Shown here in pieces: positions 30,871 through 38,691 of a stretch of DNA of 64,000 nucleotides (positions are counted from its first letter, which is position 1; each line of letters opens with the position of its first letter). Made by a program: the position numbers and the translations under genes. Source of the stretch: Herbaspirillum chlorophenolicum (GTDB taxonomy: Bacteria; Pseudomonadota; Gammaproteobacteria; Burkholderiales; Burkholderiaceae_D); assembly GCF_001189955.1 (NCBI RefSeq), contig NZ_LFLT01000002.1, forward strand, positions 1-64,000, in the 5' to 3' direction. The notes below the pieces were generated by a model. The model did not search any database, was not told the DNA's origin, and saw only the letters and a list, made by a program, of their open reading frames with translations.

Positions 30871-32663
30871 TACGCAGCCTCCCGCAGTGGCGCGATCACA
30901 CCATCGGCGATCCAGTGCGCGGAGAAGGTGGGCGGCAGCCGCTCCGGCAGCTGCTTGAGCGTGCCGAACACCAGCGCCGTCTCGATGTGACCTTTCTCGG
31001 CCAGCGCATGCAGCCAGTTGATGGCCTCGGAACGGCCAGGCAGATCCAGAACATCGAAGCGATCCAGCATCAGGATGCGCAGGCCGGTGACCTGAGCGAC
31101 CGCCTGGGCGATCATGGCGTCGCTGCGCCACTGCGCCGACTCCGACAGCAGGGAGTAGGGGCGGCCGCCGGCGGTGATCGTCATGTCCTTGTCGATGTAG
31201 ACCGAGGCCCAGCCGCTGAAGGCTGCGGACACGGTGAGCGCGCTGTTGATCGGCTTGAGGGCTTCGTCCAGCAACTCGCCCGGGATTCCATCCGGTGCGC
31301 ATGCGTCGGCAATGGCCAGCCAGGCCTTGATTTCGCCGTTCACCTTGGCAGCTTGCTTGGTCAGCGCATCGGCGGCGTCGGCCTTCTTCCACGCCGCGGC
31401 GGCGGCGTCGATCGCCTCGATCATCTTGGCGCGGCTGGCGGTCAACGCGGCGATGCGCTGTTGCCGCTCTTGCAGGCCGGCCGTGTAGTCGGTTTGGAAG
31501 TTGGTCTGCGCTTCCAGCTCGGCCAGCACCTGGTCGGCGCCGGTGGCAGCGTCGAAGTCACGCTTCAGGTTCTTGACACGGTTTTGCAGCACCTCCAGGC
31601 CACGCTCGAATTCTGGCAGTGAGTTCTGCGCCTCGGTATCTGCCTCGCCGGCAGGCTTGATTTCGCCATGCACGTTCTCGTAGGCATCCAGTGCTGCGTT
31701 CGCCACCTGGTAGGGAATATCATCCTCGCCAGTCGACGGAACCGGGAAGACCTCGCGCAGGCCGTGCAGCGCATAGGCCAGGTCATGCACCAGCCCCAGA
31801 GGGCGGCCGCCGACGGCGCGCTGGCGCATGGCCACCACCTTCGGTTCATAGTCGGCCAGCTCTTTTTCGGCGCGCTTGAAGTTGCCGCTGATGTCCGGGG
31901 CCTTCTTCGACAGCTCCAGCAGCTCGGCGCGGCGCTTCTTGGCCTGGGCCTGCGCGGCCTGCTTCGCCTGGACCTCCCCGATCTGCTTGTTCAGCTGGTC
32001 GATTTCCTTGCCGAGCGCCGAGGCCTCTGCGTTGCCATGCTCAGGCTGCAACACCTCGGGCTTCTCGGCCTCCCAGCCATCGGCGGCCACGCCGCCCCAA
32101 TTCGCGCCGGTCAGCTGCTGCCACGCGCCTTTCTTCTTGCGCGCCTCTTCGGCGGCAAAGTCCTTGCCGGCCGGGAAGCCGCCGCGCAGGACCGGCATCA
32201 CGATTTCGACCAGCGCCTTGTCCAGGTTGCGCGCCAGCAGGCGCTTCTTGATTTCTTCGCCGTTGATCTTGCAGCCGGCGGCGGCGAACAGGAAGGCGCG
32301 GCGTTCGTCTTCCTTCATGCTGGCGAAGCGCTGGCCGTTCAGCACCACCGAGACGGTGGCGCCGGTCGGCAGGCCGTCGTCGATCTGGGCGGCACCCTTG
32401 GGCAGGTTGAAGCCGTAGGTGCGGCCATCAGCCACGGTGACCAGCACGCCGCCGGCCTTCGAACCGTCATGCACCAGCTTGTCGTATTCCTTCTTCAGCT
32501 TGACGCGGGTGATTTCGCCGGTCATCGCCATTTTGACGGCTTCAGCGATCGAGCTTTTCCCGGCCTGGTTGCGGCCGGCGATCAGCGTCACGGGGGTGGT
32601 GGTTCGAATATCCACGCTGCGCAGGCGCAGGAAGTTATCGACCTGGATCTGGGAGATTTGCAT
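30870..32663 (-). CDS. SMC/RecF-like phage ATPase
   Basis: 597 residues. The N-terminal half-ABC ATPase domain begins QISQIQVDNFLRLRSVDIR and has Walker A GRNQAGKS at 30-37. A central coiled-coil region (about 200-470) follows. The C-terminal half has MLDRFDVLD as the likely Walker B. This is the SbcC/RecF/AAA_23-type arrangement, common beside phage RecT and exonuclease genes. It probably aids DNA end processing or recombination. It lies 57 bp after the 228-residue gene in the same leftward operon. Confidence 0.82.
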   Translation of the reverse strand: MQISQIQVDNFLRLRSVDIRTTTPVTLIAGRNQAGKSSIAEAVKMAMTGEITRVKLKKEYDKLVHDGSKAGGVLVTVADGRTYGFNLPKGAAQIDDGLPTGATVSVVLNGQRFASMKEDERRAFLFAAAGCKINGEEIKKRLLARNLDKALVEIVMPVLRGGFPAGKDFAAEEARKKKGAWQQLTGANWGGVAADGWEAEKPEVLQPEHGNAEASALGKEIDQLNKQIGEVQAKQAAQAQAKKRRAELLELSKKAPDISGNFKRAEKELADYEPKVVAMRQRAVGGRPLGLVHDLAYALHGLREVFPVPSTGEDDIPYQVANAALDAYENVHGEIKPAGEADTEAQNSLPEFERGLEVLQNRVKNLKRDFDAATGADQVLAELEAQTNFQTDYTAGLQERQQRIAALTASRAKMIEAIDAAAAAWKKADAADALTKQAAKVNGEIKAWLAIADACAPDGIPGELLDEALKPINSALTVSAAFSGWASVYIDKDMTITAGGRPYSLLSESAQWRSDAMIAQAVAQVTGLRILMLDRFDVLDLPGRSEAINWLHALAEKGHIETALVFGTLKQLPERLPPTFSAHWIADGVIAPLREAA

Positions 32664-32720
32664 CGCAGTGTTTCCTTGGAGTGGGGCGGGTAGGGCCGCG
32701 CACGGCGGCCGGCCTGGTTG

Positions 32721-33407
32721 TTATTCGACTTGGTACTGGCCTTGTTGCCCAGCAGGTTGGGCTTGATCGACTTCGCGGAAGTCTGGATCGCCAGCGCTCT
32801 GCTGGTCTTCCTCATCGTCGTCAATGAGGTTGCCCGTTTGGGTGTCAGGCTCATCCGCCGGCGCGCCGCCCTTGAAGTGCTCATCCAGCGCGCGCTTACG
32901 GTTCTTCTTGGCCTGTTCGATCTCAAACCGCTTCTGCTCATCGGGCGGCACCAGGCTGATCTGCACCTCGGTGTCCAGCAGCTCGGAGAGCTTGCCGACA
33001 TCGGCTGGGTGCGTGCGCGCGCGCACGATGAAGTCCATACCGACAGCGCCCTTGTCCTGCAGCTGGAAATACACCTTGTTGATCACCGAGTCATTCAGTT
33101 TGACCTCGGACGGGCCGCCGGCGCCGATGTGCGCCAGGAAGGTGTAGCCCTCCAGCGAGCCCTTATGCGAGAAGCGCGGGAAGGCGAACTTCAGGTGCGG
33201 CAGACGCGCGCCGCTGACCATGTCGGCCTGGTCGTCGCCGGTGTAGAAGGCCGGGCGGTAGAGCGGGTTGAAGTGGTCCAGCACCTCATTTTCCATCGGC
33301 GCCGAAAAGCCGATATCGCAGACGCCATGCTCGTCGCCTTTCTCGTCCTTTTCCTTGCGGAAGTTGAGGCTGGTCACCTTCACCATCTTGGTATCGAGTT
33401 GGAACAT
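32721..33407 (-). CDS. Conserved phage protein, possibly ssDNA-binding
   Basis: 228 residues. A mixed beta-rich N-terminal part (VTSLNFRKEKDEKGDEHGVCDIGF) is followed by a Lys/Arg helix and a very acidic, Gln-rich C-terminal tail (DDDEEDQQ). An acidic tail after a beta domain is a feature of ssDNA-binding proteins, and it sits between the exonuclease and the SMC-like ATPase. There is no sequence family I can name, so the function is inferred from shape and context only. Confidence 0.6.
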   Translation of the reverse strand: MFQLDTKMVKVTSLNFRKEKDEKGDEHGVCDIGFSAPMENEVLDHFNPLYRPAFYTGDDQADMVSGARLPHLKFAFPRFSHKGSLEGYTFLAHIGAGGPSEVKLNDSVINKVYFQLQDKGAVGMDFIVRARTHPADVGKLSELLDTEVQISLVPPDEQKRFEIEQAKKNRKRALDEHFKGGAPADEPDTQTGNLIDDDEEDQQSAGDPDFREVDQAQPAGQQGQYQVE

Positions 33408-33442
33408 TGATTTCTCCGTAGTTGCGGGGTGTTGGTGGGCGA

Positions 33443-34060
33443 TCAGGCGGCGGCCTTGGTCAAGTGTTCGATCAGCTCAAAGTAGATGACGCGGCAGGCG
33501 GCCACGTCGGCGCCGGCATCGTGTGCGTTCAGCAGCGGCTGGCCGGTGAAGAACTCATAGGCCTCGGCCAGCTTCGGCTGCTTGGGATTGTTGCGGCCGG
33601 CCTTGACCATGGCAGGAGAAGGAGGCAGGTTGACAATGGCGGTGGATGCCGTGCAGGTGCAGAACGCCTCGCCGGCCTTCCAGTAGTCGGCAAACTCGGT
33701 ATTGCGGTGGCGCATGGCAGCGATGCGCACCAGGCGCGCGTCGAACTGCTCGTTGTGAGCGATCCGGCCATTCGTGGCCATGGACCACATGCCGAAAAAC
33801 ATATCCAGCACGTCGTCGACCGGCTGGCCGAACATTGCCGCGCGTTCGGTGCTGACGCCGGTCAGGGCCTCAACATCGGGCGGGATGATCCAGCCGGTGG
33901 GCTTGATCAACTGGCTCATGCTGGCGATGGTCTTGCGGGTGTCGATGTCGACCAGGTCGGCGGCCAACTGGAAAATATGCGGCTGGCGCGGATCCTCGGA
34001 CGGCTCTCGGAAGAGTGGTAGGCCGGTGGTTTCGGTGTCGTAAAAGAGGGCGGTGCGCAT
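33443..34060 (-). CDS. DnaQ-like 3'-5' exonuclease
   Basis: 205 residues, DEDDh exonuclease fold. Exo I is FYDTETTGLP (Asp8, Glu10), Exo II AHNEQFDARL, and Exo III HDAGADVAAC with the catalytic His and Asp. Such small phage exonucleases trim DNA 3' ends and often sit beside RecT. It is between recT and the 228-residue gene. Start ATG at 34060; the spacing to recT is 12 bp. Confidence 0.87.
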   Translation of the reverse strand: MRTALFYDTETTGLPLFREPSEDPRQPHIFQLAADLVDIDTRKTIASMSQLIKPTGWIIPPDVEALTGVSTERAAMFGQPVDDVLDMFFGMWSMATNGRIAHNEQFDARLVRIAAMRHRNTEFADYWKAGEAFCTCTASTAIVNLPPSPAMVKAGRNNPKQPKLAEAYEFFTGQPLLNAHDAGADVAACRVIYFELIEHLTKAAA

Positions 34061-34072
34061 GGTGGCTGTTCC

Positions 34073-35239
34073 TTATTCGGCGTTGTAGGTCTGCTGCGGC
34101 TTGGCGCGGCGGGTGGTGGTGCCGGCGGCGGCCGGCGGATTGGTGAGCGCGTCCTTGCGCTCGCGGTAGAAGGTGCGCAGCTCTTCCTGCTGGCCCTGGT
34201 CGAAAACCTCGCCAATCAGGTCGGCGGCAACGTCCAGCACTTCCAGATCGGCGGCCTTTTCGAGGGAGTCACGCACCTTGGCGTAGGAGGGGCCTTCGTC
34301 GGCGCCACCGTTCTGCTGCTGCGCCTGGGCTGCCTGCTGGCTGGTTTCACCAGCAGGCCCGGCGACCGTGCCGGCTTCAGGCTCGCCAGGCTCTCCTGCC
34401 TGGCTCTCGGGGGTATTCGGCTTGTCGTCGTTCTTGTCTTCAATAATGGTTGCCGGCGCGGCGGCCTTGCCCTGTGGCGGCGTGCGCAGTTGGTTGAGGT
34501 CGGCTGCCGGGCGCGGCTGCGCTTCCGGCATTTCGATATCGATGATGTCGGCGGCTTCCTCGTAGGATTGAAGACCCATCAATAATTCCGGCGCATACAA
34601 TTTTCCGAAGAAACTGGCCGTGCGGTAACGGAGCATGACTTCGGGCATTGTTTGCCACTTGGAACCGCTCTTGCCGTACCAGCCTTCCCGTACAGCCATC
34701 TCAATGGATACGCGCGGGCTGTCGATGCGTGCGCCGGTTTCGCGCTCGATCGCCCATGCGGTGCATTCGAGATTCGCCACCGTCACCTTGTGCTTGCTGA
34801 CTTGGCGATCCCGGTTCACCCACTTGGTGGTTTCGTATTCGACTTCCTTAGGGCCAAGGTCTTTCAAGTCGAAGCGCAGGGGCGAGAAGCGGCCGCAGCC
34901 GTTGATGGCCGCGATGATCCACTGCGATGACCAGGATGGGCGGCCCTCAACGATGTACAGGTTCTGCATCACCATGAGCGGATCGGCGCCCATGCGCTGG
35001 GCCATGTTCAAGGAAACAACGCAGTTGGCCAAGGCGTTGGGGTTCTCCCCCTTTTTTTCATCCCATTGGCGATAGGCGGCCGGCACCAGCGTGGAGGAAG
35101 AGAGCAGCCTGGCGGCGCGCTGCATGAGTTCGAACGACTGCAAGCTGCCGAAGCCCATGGTGACGGCCGGCATGTTCTGCTCGCGCGGCGTGGGGTTCTT
35201 GATTTCCTGCAAGGTGGTGGTCTGCTGCTGTTGGGACAT
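34073..35239 (-). CDS. recT: RecT-family single-strand annealing protein
   Basis: 388 residues. The RecT core (about 40-260) is visible in NALANCVVSLNMAQRMGADPLMVMQNLYIVEGRPSWSSQWIIAAIN and later MLRYRTASFFGKLYAPELLMGL, quoted only as landmarks at those positions. The last 120 residues are Ala/Gly/Glu-rich and probably flexible. The protein anneals complementary single strands in phage recombination. The start at 35239 (MSQQQQ) follows a GGAGAAATC ribosome site; the frame is open to 35314. It works with the nearby PD-(D/E)XK nuclease and exonuclease. Confidence 0.88.
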   Translation of the reverse strand: MSQQQQTTTLQEIKNPTPREQNMPAVTMGFGSLQSFELMQRAARLLSSSTLVPAAYRQWDEKKGENPNALANCVVSLNMAQRMGADPLMVMQNLYIVEGRPSWSSQWIIAAINGCGRFSPLRFDLKDLGPKEVEYETTKWVNRDRQVSKHKVTVANLECTAWAIERETGARIDSPRVSIEMAVREGWYGKSGSKWQTMPEVMLRYRTASFFGKLYAPELLMGLQSYEEAADIIDIEMPEAQPRPAADLNQLRTPPQGKAAAPATIIEDKNDDKPNTPESQAGEPGEPEAGTVAGPAGETSQQAAQAQQQNGGADEGPSYAKVRDSLEKAADLEVLDVAADLIGEVFDQGQQEELRTFYRERKDALTNPPAAAGTTTRRAKPQQTYNAE

Positions 35240-35262
35240 GATTTCTCCAGGTGAGCGGGTGG

Positions 35263-36063
35263 TTATTCGTGGTACATGCACTTGCTCCAGCGCGCGCAGT
35301 ACTTCGAGCTGCACAGCTGGGATTGAGGATTCGGGGGGAAGAGGCCGGTCTGGAACATCACGGCGGCATACTCGATCAGGCCCTTTTCGGTGTCGGTGCC
35401 GACCATGACCCGCTTGGCGTCGAAGATGCGCGACACGCCGACATTGGCCGCGGCGGTGGTCTGCAGGCCGATGATCTGGGCGCCGTCGGTCGGCTCGCCA
35501 TCGGTGTTTTCCGACATGAGCTGATAGGCGCCCAGCTGCGCAGCGCGGCCCTGCGTACTGACCACGCCGTTGGCGATCACGCGCGCACCGGTCTTGATGT
35601 CGGGAATGATCTTGCGACCGTCGACGCGGGCGACCCGGGCGCGGTCCATGGTGCCGGTCAGGCGCACCAGGATGTCGCCGCCGCAGTCGATCACCAGCGG
35701 TTCCAGCGCCATCTCGACGGACTGGTAGTCCATGCTGGGCGCGATGATGCTGCAGTAGCGCGCCAGCAGTTTCAGGCCGATGGTTTCGCCGTCGCGCACG
35801 GTCAGGTCGTCCTGCTTATAGTCAACGTCCTGTTCGGGGTTGTGCAGCGTTTCGACGAACACGCCGGCGGCGGCGTCGATGCTGATCGGGGTGCCGCTCA
35901 GAGTGGCCTGGTCAAATGCGGCGGTACCGGCATGCACGGCCGTGCCCAACTGAGCGCGCAGGCCGGAGGCCTTGCGCATGCCCAGGATGTGCTCGCCCTC
36001 CCAGCGGTAGGCACAGTCGAAGAGGGAGCCCCAGGAAGAGGCGCGGACGCGGATCTCGCTCAT
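35263..36063 (-). CDS. PD-(D/E)XK nuclease, RecB/Cas4-like
   Basis: 266 residues. Motifs include GTAVHAG (motif I His), LTGTMDRARV followed by RKIIPDIKTG (Asp and the D-x-K of the active site), and QLGAYQL. C-terminal cysteines (LCSSKYCARWSKC) with an N-terminal Cys could bind an iron-sulfur cluster as in AddB/Cas4. It is likely the 5'-3' exonuclease partner of RecT, producing single strands for annealing. It overlaps the upstream small gene by ATGA. Confidence 0.83.
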   Translation of the reverse strand: MSEIRVRASSWGSLFDCAYRWEGEHILGMRKASGLRAQLGTAVHAGTAAFDQATLSGTPISIDAAAGVFVETLHNPEQDVDYKQDDLTVRDGETIGLKLLARYCSIIAPSMDYQSVEMALEPLVIDCGGDILVRLTGTMDRARVARVDGRKIIPDIKTGARVIANGVVSTQGRAAQLGAYQLMSENTDGEPTDGAQIIGLQTTAAANVGVSRIFDAKRVMVGTDTEKGLIEYAAVMFQTGLFPPNPQSQLCSSKYCARWSKCMYHE

Positions 36064-36293
36064 TTGGCGCCCCCGTCCGTGAAGCGGACATGCGCCGGGG
36101 CGAATGTCTCGACTTTGCCATCGATGAATTCGACGATGGCTACCGAGTAGTTGCCCGGGCCGGCTTCAAACTCCATGAATTCGACACCCCAGCCGTGGAA
36201 CAATCCTTGTTCGGCCGGCAAATAGTCGTGTTTGCCCGTTTCAGGATCCTTGGCGTATCTATAGACCTGCACGGTGCGCAGTGGAGTCTGCAT
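36060..36293 (-). CDS. Small phage protein of unknown function
   Basis: 77 residues, beta-strand-rich and acidic (WGVEFMEFEAGPGNYSVAIVEF), with no membrane segment. The family style is common in phage early operons but no function is known. The stop overlaps the nuclease start by ATGA. It lies 1 bp from the next upstream gene. Confidence 0.65.
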   Translation of the reverse strand: MQTPLRTVQVYRYAKDPETGKHDYLPAEQGLFHGWGVEFMEFEAGPGNYSVAIVEFIDGKVETFAPAHVRFTDGGAK

Positions 36294-36294
36294 G

Positions 36295-36480
36295 TCAGTT
36301 CCCTCCCGCCAGCGGCACGGCCAGCTCGGCCAGCGCCGGGTCTGGAAACTTCGTGAAGATGCGCGCCTTCATCTGCGCTTCAGCTTTGCGCTGCGCAGCG
36401 TCATCGGCGGCCGTCATGAACAGCACGGCGCCCAGCACCAGGCAGGTGCCGAGGAAGGCGAGGGCGGTGGAGGTCTTCAT
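36295..36480 (-). CDS. Small single-span membrane protein
   Basis: 61 residues with one N-terminal hydrophobic segment (ALAFLGTCLVLGAVLFMTAA) and a charged tail with ending PLAGGN. It is probably anchored in the inner membrane or exported. It overlaps the upstream gene by four bases. Function unknown. Confidence 0.6.
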   Translation of the reverse strand: MKTSTALAFLGTCLVLGAVLFMTAADDAAQRKAEAQMKARIFTKFPDPALAELAVPLAGGN

Positions 36481-36749
36481 TGCGCGCGCTCCGCGATCAT
36501 GCGGTCGGCGTATGCACCACGCAGTTCCGCAAGCTGTTCCAGCGCTTCCAGCCAGCCGGCGTTGCGGCCGTTGCGCTTGTAGAAAATCTCGTTTGCCCAG
36601 GCCAGATCAATAGGGGCGTGCGCGGCGTAGTAGTCGCGCAGCGTCATACCCTCAGGCACGCCGTGGGCAGCAGCCGGAACAACTTCACCGTTCGGGCCTA
36701 CCGCTACGCTCCCCGGAAAGGCCGGGCCGCCGGTCTTGTCGATCGCCAT
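36477..36749 (-). CDS. Small phage protein, TGGPAFP family
   Basis: 90 residues beginning MAIDKTGGPAFPGSVAVGPNGEV and containing GMTLRDYYAAHAP, a pattern repeatedly seen in small phage and bacterial proteins of unknown function. A longer frame to 37013 exists, but the ATG at 36749 matches the family and overlaps the upstream stop codon. Confidence 0.7.
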   Translation of the reverse strand: MAIDKTGGPAFPGSVAVGPNGEVVPAAAHGVPEGMTLRDYYAAHAPIDLAWANEIFYKRNGRNAGWLEALEQLAELRGAYADRMIAERAQ

Positions 36750-37000
36750 CACAGATCCTTCCAGTCTTGCGACGCGGGGGCGGCTGTCGGTGCCGACGCA
36801 GCGCGCGGCTGGCCCAGCGCCTGGACCGTGTACAAGGTGACCATGAAGCCGCTGGCCAGCAGCACGCCGGCCGACAGCCAGAACAGGACGAACATCAACA
36901 GGCTGCGCAAGCGGCGCTTGAGGCGAGCAACGACGGGGCGCGGCGCCGGGGAAGAAGCGCGCACGCCGGCGCGCCAGTCGATCAGGGCGGAATAGTTCAC
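36749..37000 (-). CDS. Small single-span membrane protein
   Basis: 83 residues. A basic N-terminal part (RPVVARLKRRLRS) precedes one hydrophobic segment (LLMFVLFWLSAGVLLASGFMVT), giving an N-in orientation. The start is GTG in a GTGA overlap with the preceding 43-residue gene; GGAGT upstream acts as the ribosome site. Function unknown. Confidence 0.6.
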   Translation of the reverse strand: MNYSALIDWRAGVRASSPAPRPVVARLKRRLRSLLMFVLFWLSAGVLLASGFMVTLYTVQALGQPRAASAPTAAPASQDWKDL

Positions 37001-37128
37001 AGCGGGACTCCAAAGGAAGCGGCCAGGATGATGGCGATCGCCATGCCGACCAGGGTTGCGTTGCGCGGGGCGCCGCTGGTGGCGAACACCGGCACCAGGG
37101 CGAGGAAGAAGAGGCTGATCCAGTTCAT
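36997..37128 (-). CDS. 43-residue membrane peptide
   Basis: A very short gene: ATG at 37128, stop at 36997. It encodes two hydrophobic stretches (ISLFFLALVPVFATS and LVGMAIAIILAASFGV). Both ends overlap neighbours through ATGA and GTGA junctions, strong support that it is translated. Function unknown. Confidence 0.6.
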   Translation of the reverse strand: MNWISLFFLALVPVFATSGAPRNATLVGMAIAIILAASFGVPL

Positions 37129-37379
37129 GGCTGGACTCCGGCGGCGGTCATGGCGGCTTGCCTGGCTTCTGCCTTGGCCCGGCGCGCGAGATATGCCTGC
37201 TTGAACGGTTCATCGCCAATGCGGTCGAGGATCGAGATATGCACCTCATGGCGTTGGCCGGCCGTCATACCCAGCGCCTTCATGGCAACCTCATTGATCA
37301 GTTGCGTACGGCGGCTGTAGGTGCGCGAATCGGCACACAGGCGCATGATCTGGTCAAGGGCTTGGCGGTGGTCGCTCAT
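37125..37379 (-). CDS. Small phage protein of unknown function
   Basis: 84 residues, helical and basic (CADSRTYSRRTQLINEVAMKALGMTAG), with an Ala/Arg-rich C-terminus. Coupled on both sides by four-base overlaps. No family is recognised. Confidence 0.6.
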   Translation of the reverse strand: MSDHRQALDQIMRLCADSRTYSRRTQLINEVAMKALGMTAGQRHEVHISILDRIGDEPFKQAYLARRAKAEARQAAMTAAGVQP

Positions 37380-37675
37380 GCGGCACCTGCGGCACGAAAC
37401 TGCGACGGAGCGGCACCCAGCAACTCAGGCACGCGGTGGCCGGCCAGGTATTCCCATTCGGCGTAGTCCTGCGCGAACTTGACGAACTTCTCGTCCAGCG
37501 CTTCCATGAAGTCGGTGCCGTGGCCGGGCAGCGTCACCGCCACCAACTCGTAGTTTTTGTTCCGCTGCACAACCCACAAGGAGAACGTCACGTTCTCGGG
37601 CTGGTAGCTGTCGGTCAGCAGGAAGGCGCCTTTGGGAAGGTTCGCGGGCTGGATAGGTTGGGTGGTGGTCATCAT
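37376..37675 (-). CDS. First gene of the leftward early operon, unknown function
   Basis: 99 residues, soluble, with a central FSLWVVQRNKNYELVAVTLPG and an acidic helix EKFVKFAQDYAEWEYL. It is the first gene after PL. GAGGAC directly precedes two adjacent ATG codons, and the second (37672) has better spacing. Its place matches that of lambda N, but the protein does not look like an arginine-rich antiterminator. Confidence 0.65.
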   Translation of the reverse strand: MMTTTQPIQPANLPKGAFLLTDSYQPENVTFSLWVVQRNKNYELVAVTLPGHGTDFMEALDEKFVKFAQDYAEWEYLAGHRVPELLGAAPSQFRAAGAA

Positions 37676-37685
37676 GTCCTCGCAT

Positions 37686-37698
37686 CTACTTAAAGTAG
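37686..37698. promoter_or_regulatory. Repressor operator, PL cluster, site 1
   Basis: The perfect palindrome CTACTTAAAGTAG lies just downstream of the predicted PL start. Confidence 0.75.
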
Positions 37699-37710
37699 GA
37701 TTGAGGGCAG

Positions 37711-37737
37711 ATTAAACTACCAAAAGTAGAGTGTCAA
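37711..37737 (-). promoter_or_regulatory. PL, leftward early promoter
   Basis: On the minus strand, TTGACA (37732-37737) and TTTAAT (37711-37716) are 15 bp apart. A 13-bp operator fills the spacer and another abuts the -35. It would drive the operon from 37675 to 25010 and be shut by the repressor. Confidence 0.7.
37717..37729. promoter_or_regulatory. Repressor operator, PL cluster, site 2
   Basis: CTACCAAAAGTAG, outer half-sites perfect, lies in the PL spacer immediately next to the -10. Confidence 0.75.
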
Positions 37738-37750
37738 CTACTTTAAGTAG
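37738..37750. promoter_or_regulatory. Repressor operator, PL cluster, site 3
   Basis: The perfect palindrome CTACTTTAAGTAG abuts the upstream edge of the PL -35 box. Confidence 0.75.
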
Positions 37751-37787
37751 AAATATTTGGTGATCTTGCCGATGGATGGCAGAAATG

Positions 37788-37810
37788 AAAAAGCCCTCCG
37801 AAGAGGGCTT
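37788..37810 (-). terminator. Terminator of the lipoprotein operon
   Basis: An 8-bp stem (37791-37798 with 37803-37810) and CGAA-type loop, followed on the minus strand by a T-run, 22 bp after the lipoprotein stop. It would keep repressor-operon transcripts out of the PL region. Confidence 0.85.
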
Positions 37811-37831
37811 GCAGCACCAATAAACTACTCA

Positions 37832-38143
37832 TCAGCCTTTTGATTGGCTGGCAATGCATAGTCCAATAAAAAATCCGATGTAGTAGCCCGTACCGGTATT
37901 GGGCCTGCCGATTATTTCGATGTTGGATAAAAAACTGATGTCGAAGAGAGAGGCAAACCAAGAAAAAATATTCACCAGAAGAGCCAGAGGGAAAATAATC
38001 CCATGCCATATTCCAGAAAAAAAGCCATATGGATCGGCAAAAGTTTGTGGCTCATTGTGAGTTGCGCAACCAGCCAAAAAGCAAGTAAAAATCAGGAGGG
38101 CCGAAGATTTTTTCTTTTGATTTAAAGGGGCGGCGTAAGTCAC
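37832..38143 (-). CDS. Prophage lipoprotein with GFFSGIWHG motif
   Basis: 103 residues. A lysine-rich start leads into a lipoprotein signal with lipobox FLAGC (Cys26). Next comes the ADPYGFFSGIWHGIIFP pattern known from small envelope lipoproteins of many bacteria, then two hydrophobic segments. The GTG at 38143 is chosen because AGGAAG lies 8 bases upstream; the longer frame would overlap the preceding gene. It is the last gene behind the repressor, so may be made in the lysogen and change the cell envelope. GC content is visibly lower than in its neighbours. Function unknown. Confidence 0.7.
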   Translation of the reverse strand: MTYAAPLNQKKKSSALLIFTCFLAGCATHNEPQTFADPYGFFSGIWHGIIFPLALLVNIFSWFASLFDISFLSNIEIIGRPNTGTGYYIGFFIGLCIASQSKG

Positions 38144-38159
38144 TGAAAATTCTTCCTGG

Positions 38160-38573
38160 CTAGTAGCATGTAGTGGAAACCAATCCGCCACGTCCAGGTA
38201 GGGAAGTGCAATTCACCATCGGTCTTGGTTGTGGCGCCGCATTTCGAATAGCATTGCCGACACCGAGCAGCATTGCTGCCGCTGTTGCACGTTGCTGCGC
38301 ATCATCGGCTGCTTGCCGGCGCGCATATTCTTCGCGGGCAATTCGGCCGCGTTCTTGTTGCTCGATCTCACCAGCGCTTTCTGGCCTGGCTAGCGACGAT
38401 GGGGCCTCATTGCCTTCTACTCCCCTGTTCAGCGTCAAGGGAGTATCCGTATATTTTTTCCAAGGTTGAGACTGATCCTGCTCGGATTGGAATTTGACTT
38501 GGGCGACGGAAATACCAGAAAGAAGCGCGAAAGCCAATGTGATCGCTACTTGTAAAGTTTTTTTCGTCTGCAT
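38160..38573 (-). CDS. Secreted prophage protein, unknown function
   Basis: 137 residues. A signal peptide (LQVAITLAFALLSGISVAQ) is followed by a Gln/Glu/Arg-rich, probably helical middle and a C-terminus with two cysteines (NCTSLPGRGGLVSTTCY) that could form a disulfide in the periplasm. GGAGAG precedes the ATG. It lies 118 bp after the repressor gene and 16 bp before the lipoprotein gene, forming a pair in the position of lambda rexAB. Confidence 0.7.
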   Translation of the reverse strand: MQTKKTLQVAITLAFALLSGISVAQVKFQSEQDQSQPWKKYTDTPLTLNRGVEGNEAPSSLARPESAGEIEQQERGRIAREEYARRQAADDAQQRATAAAMLLGVGNAIRNAAPQPRPMVNCTSLPGRGGLVSTTCY

Positions 38574-38691
38574 TCTGCCTCTCCATTCCGTCGTTCATTC
38601 ACTTTCTGGAATTCGATTTTTTATTCTCGATGGAAGGTGATAAATCTTCGCTGTCGGGAATGATAATTGCATTTGGCGTGGGTCAGGTGGT

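Noticed and set aside
37743-38009. 88-codon minus frame near the lipoprotein gene
   Set aside because: It overlaps the lipoprotein gene in another frame and runs through its terminator hairpin.
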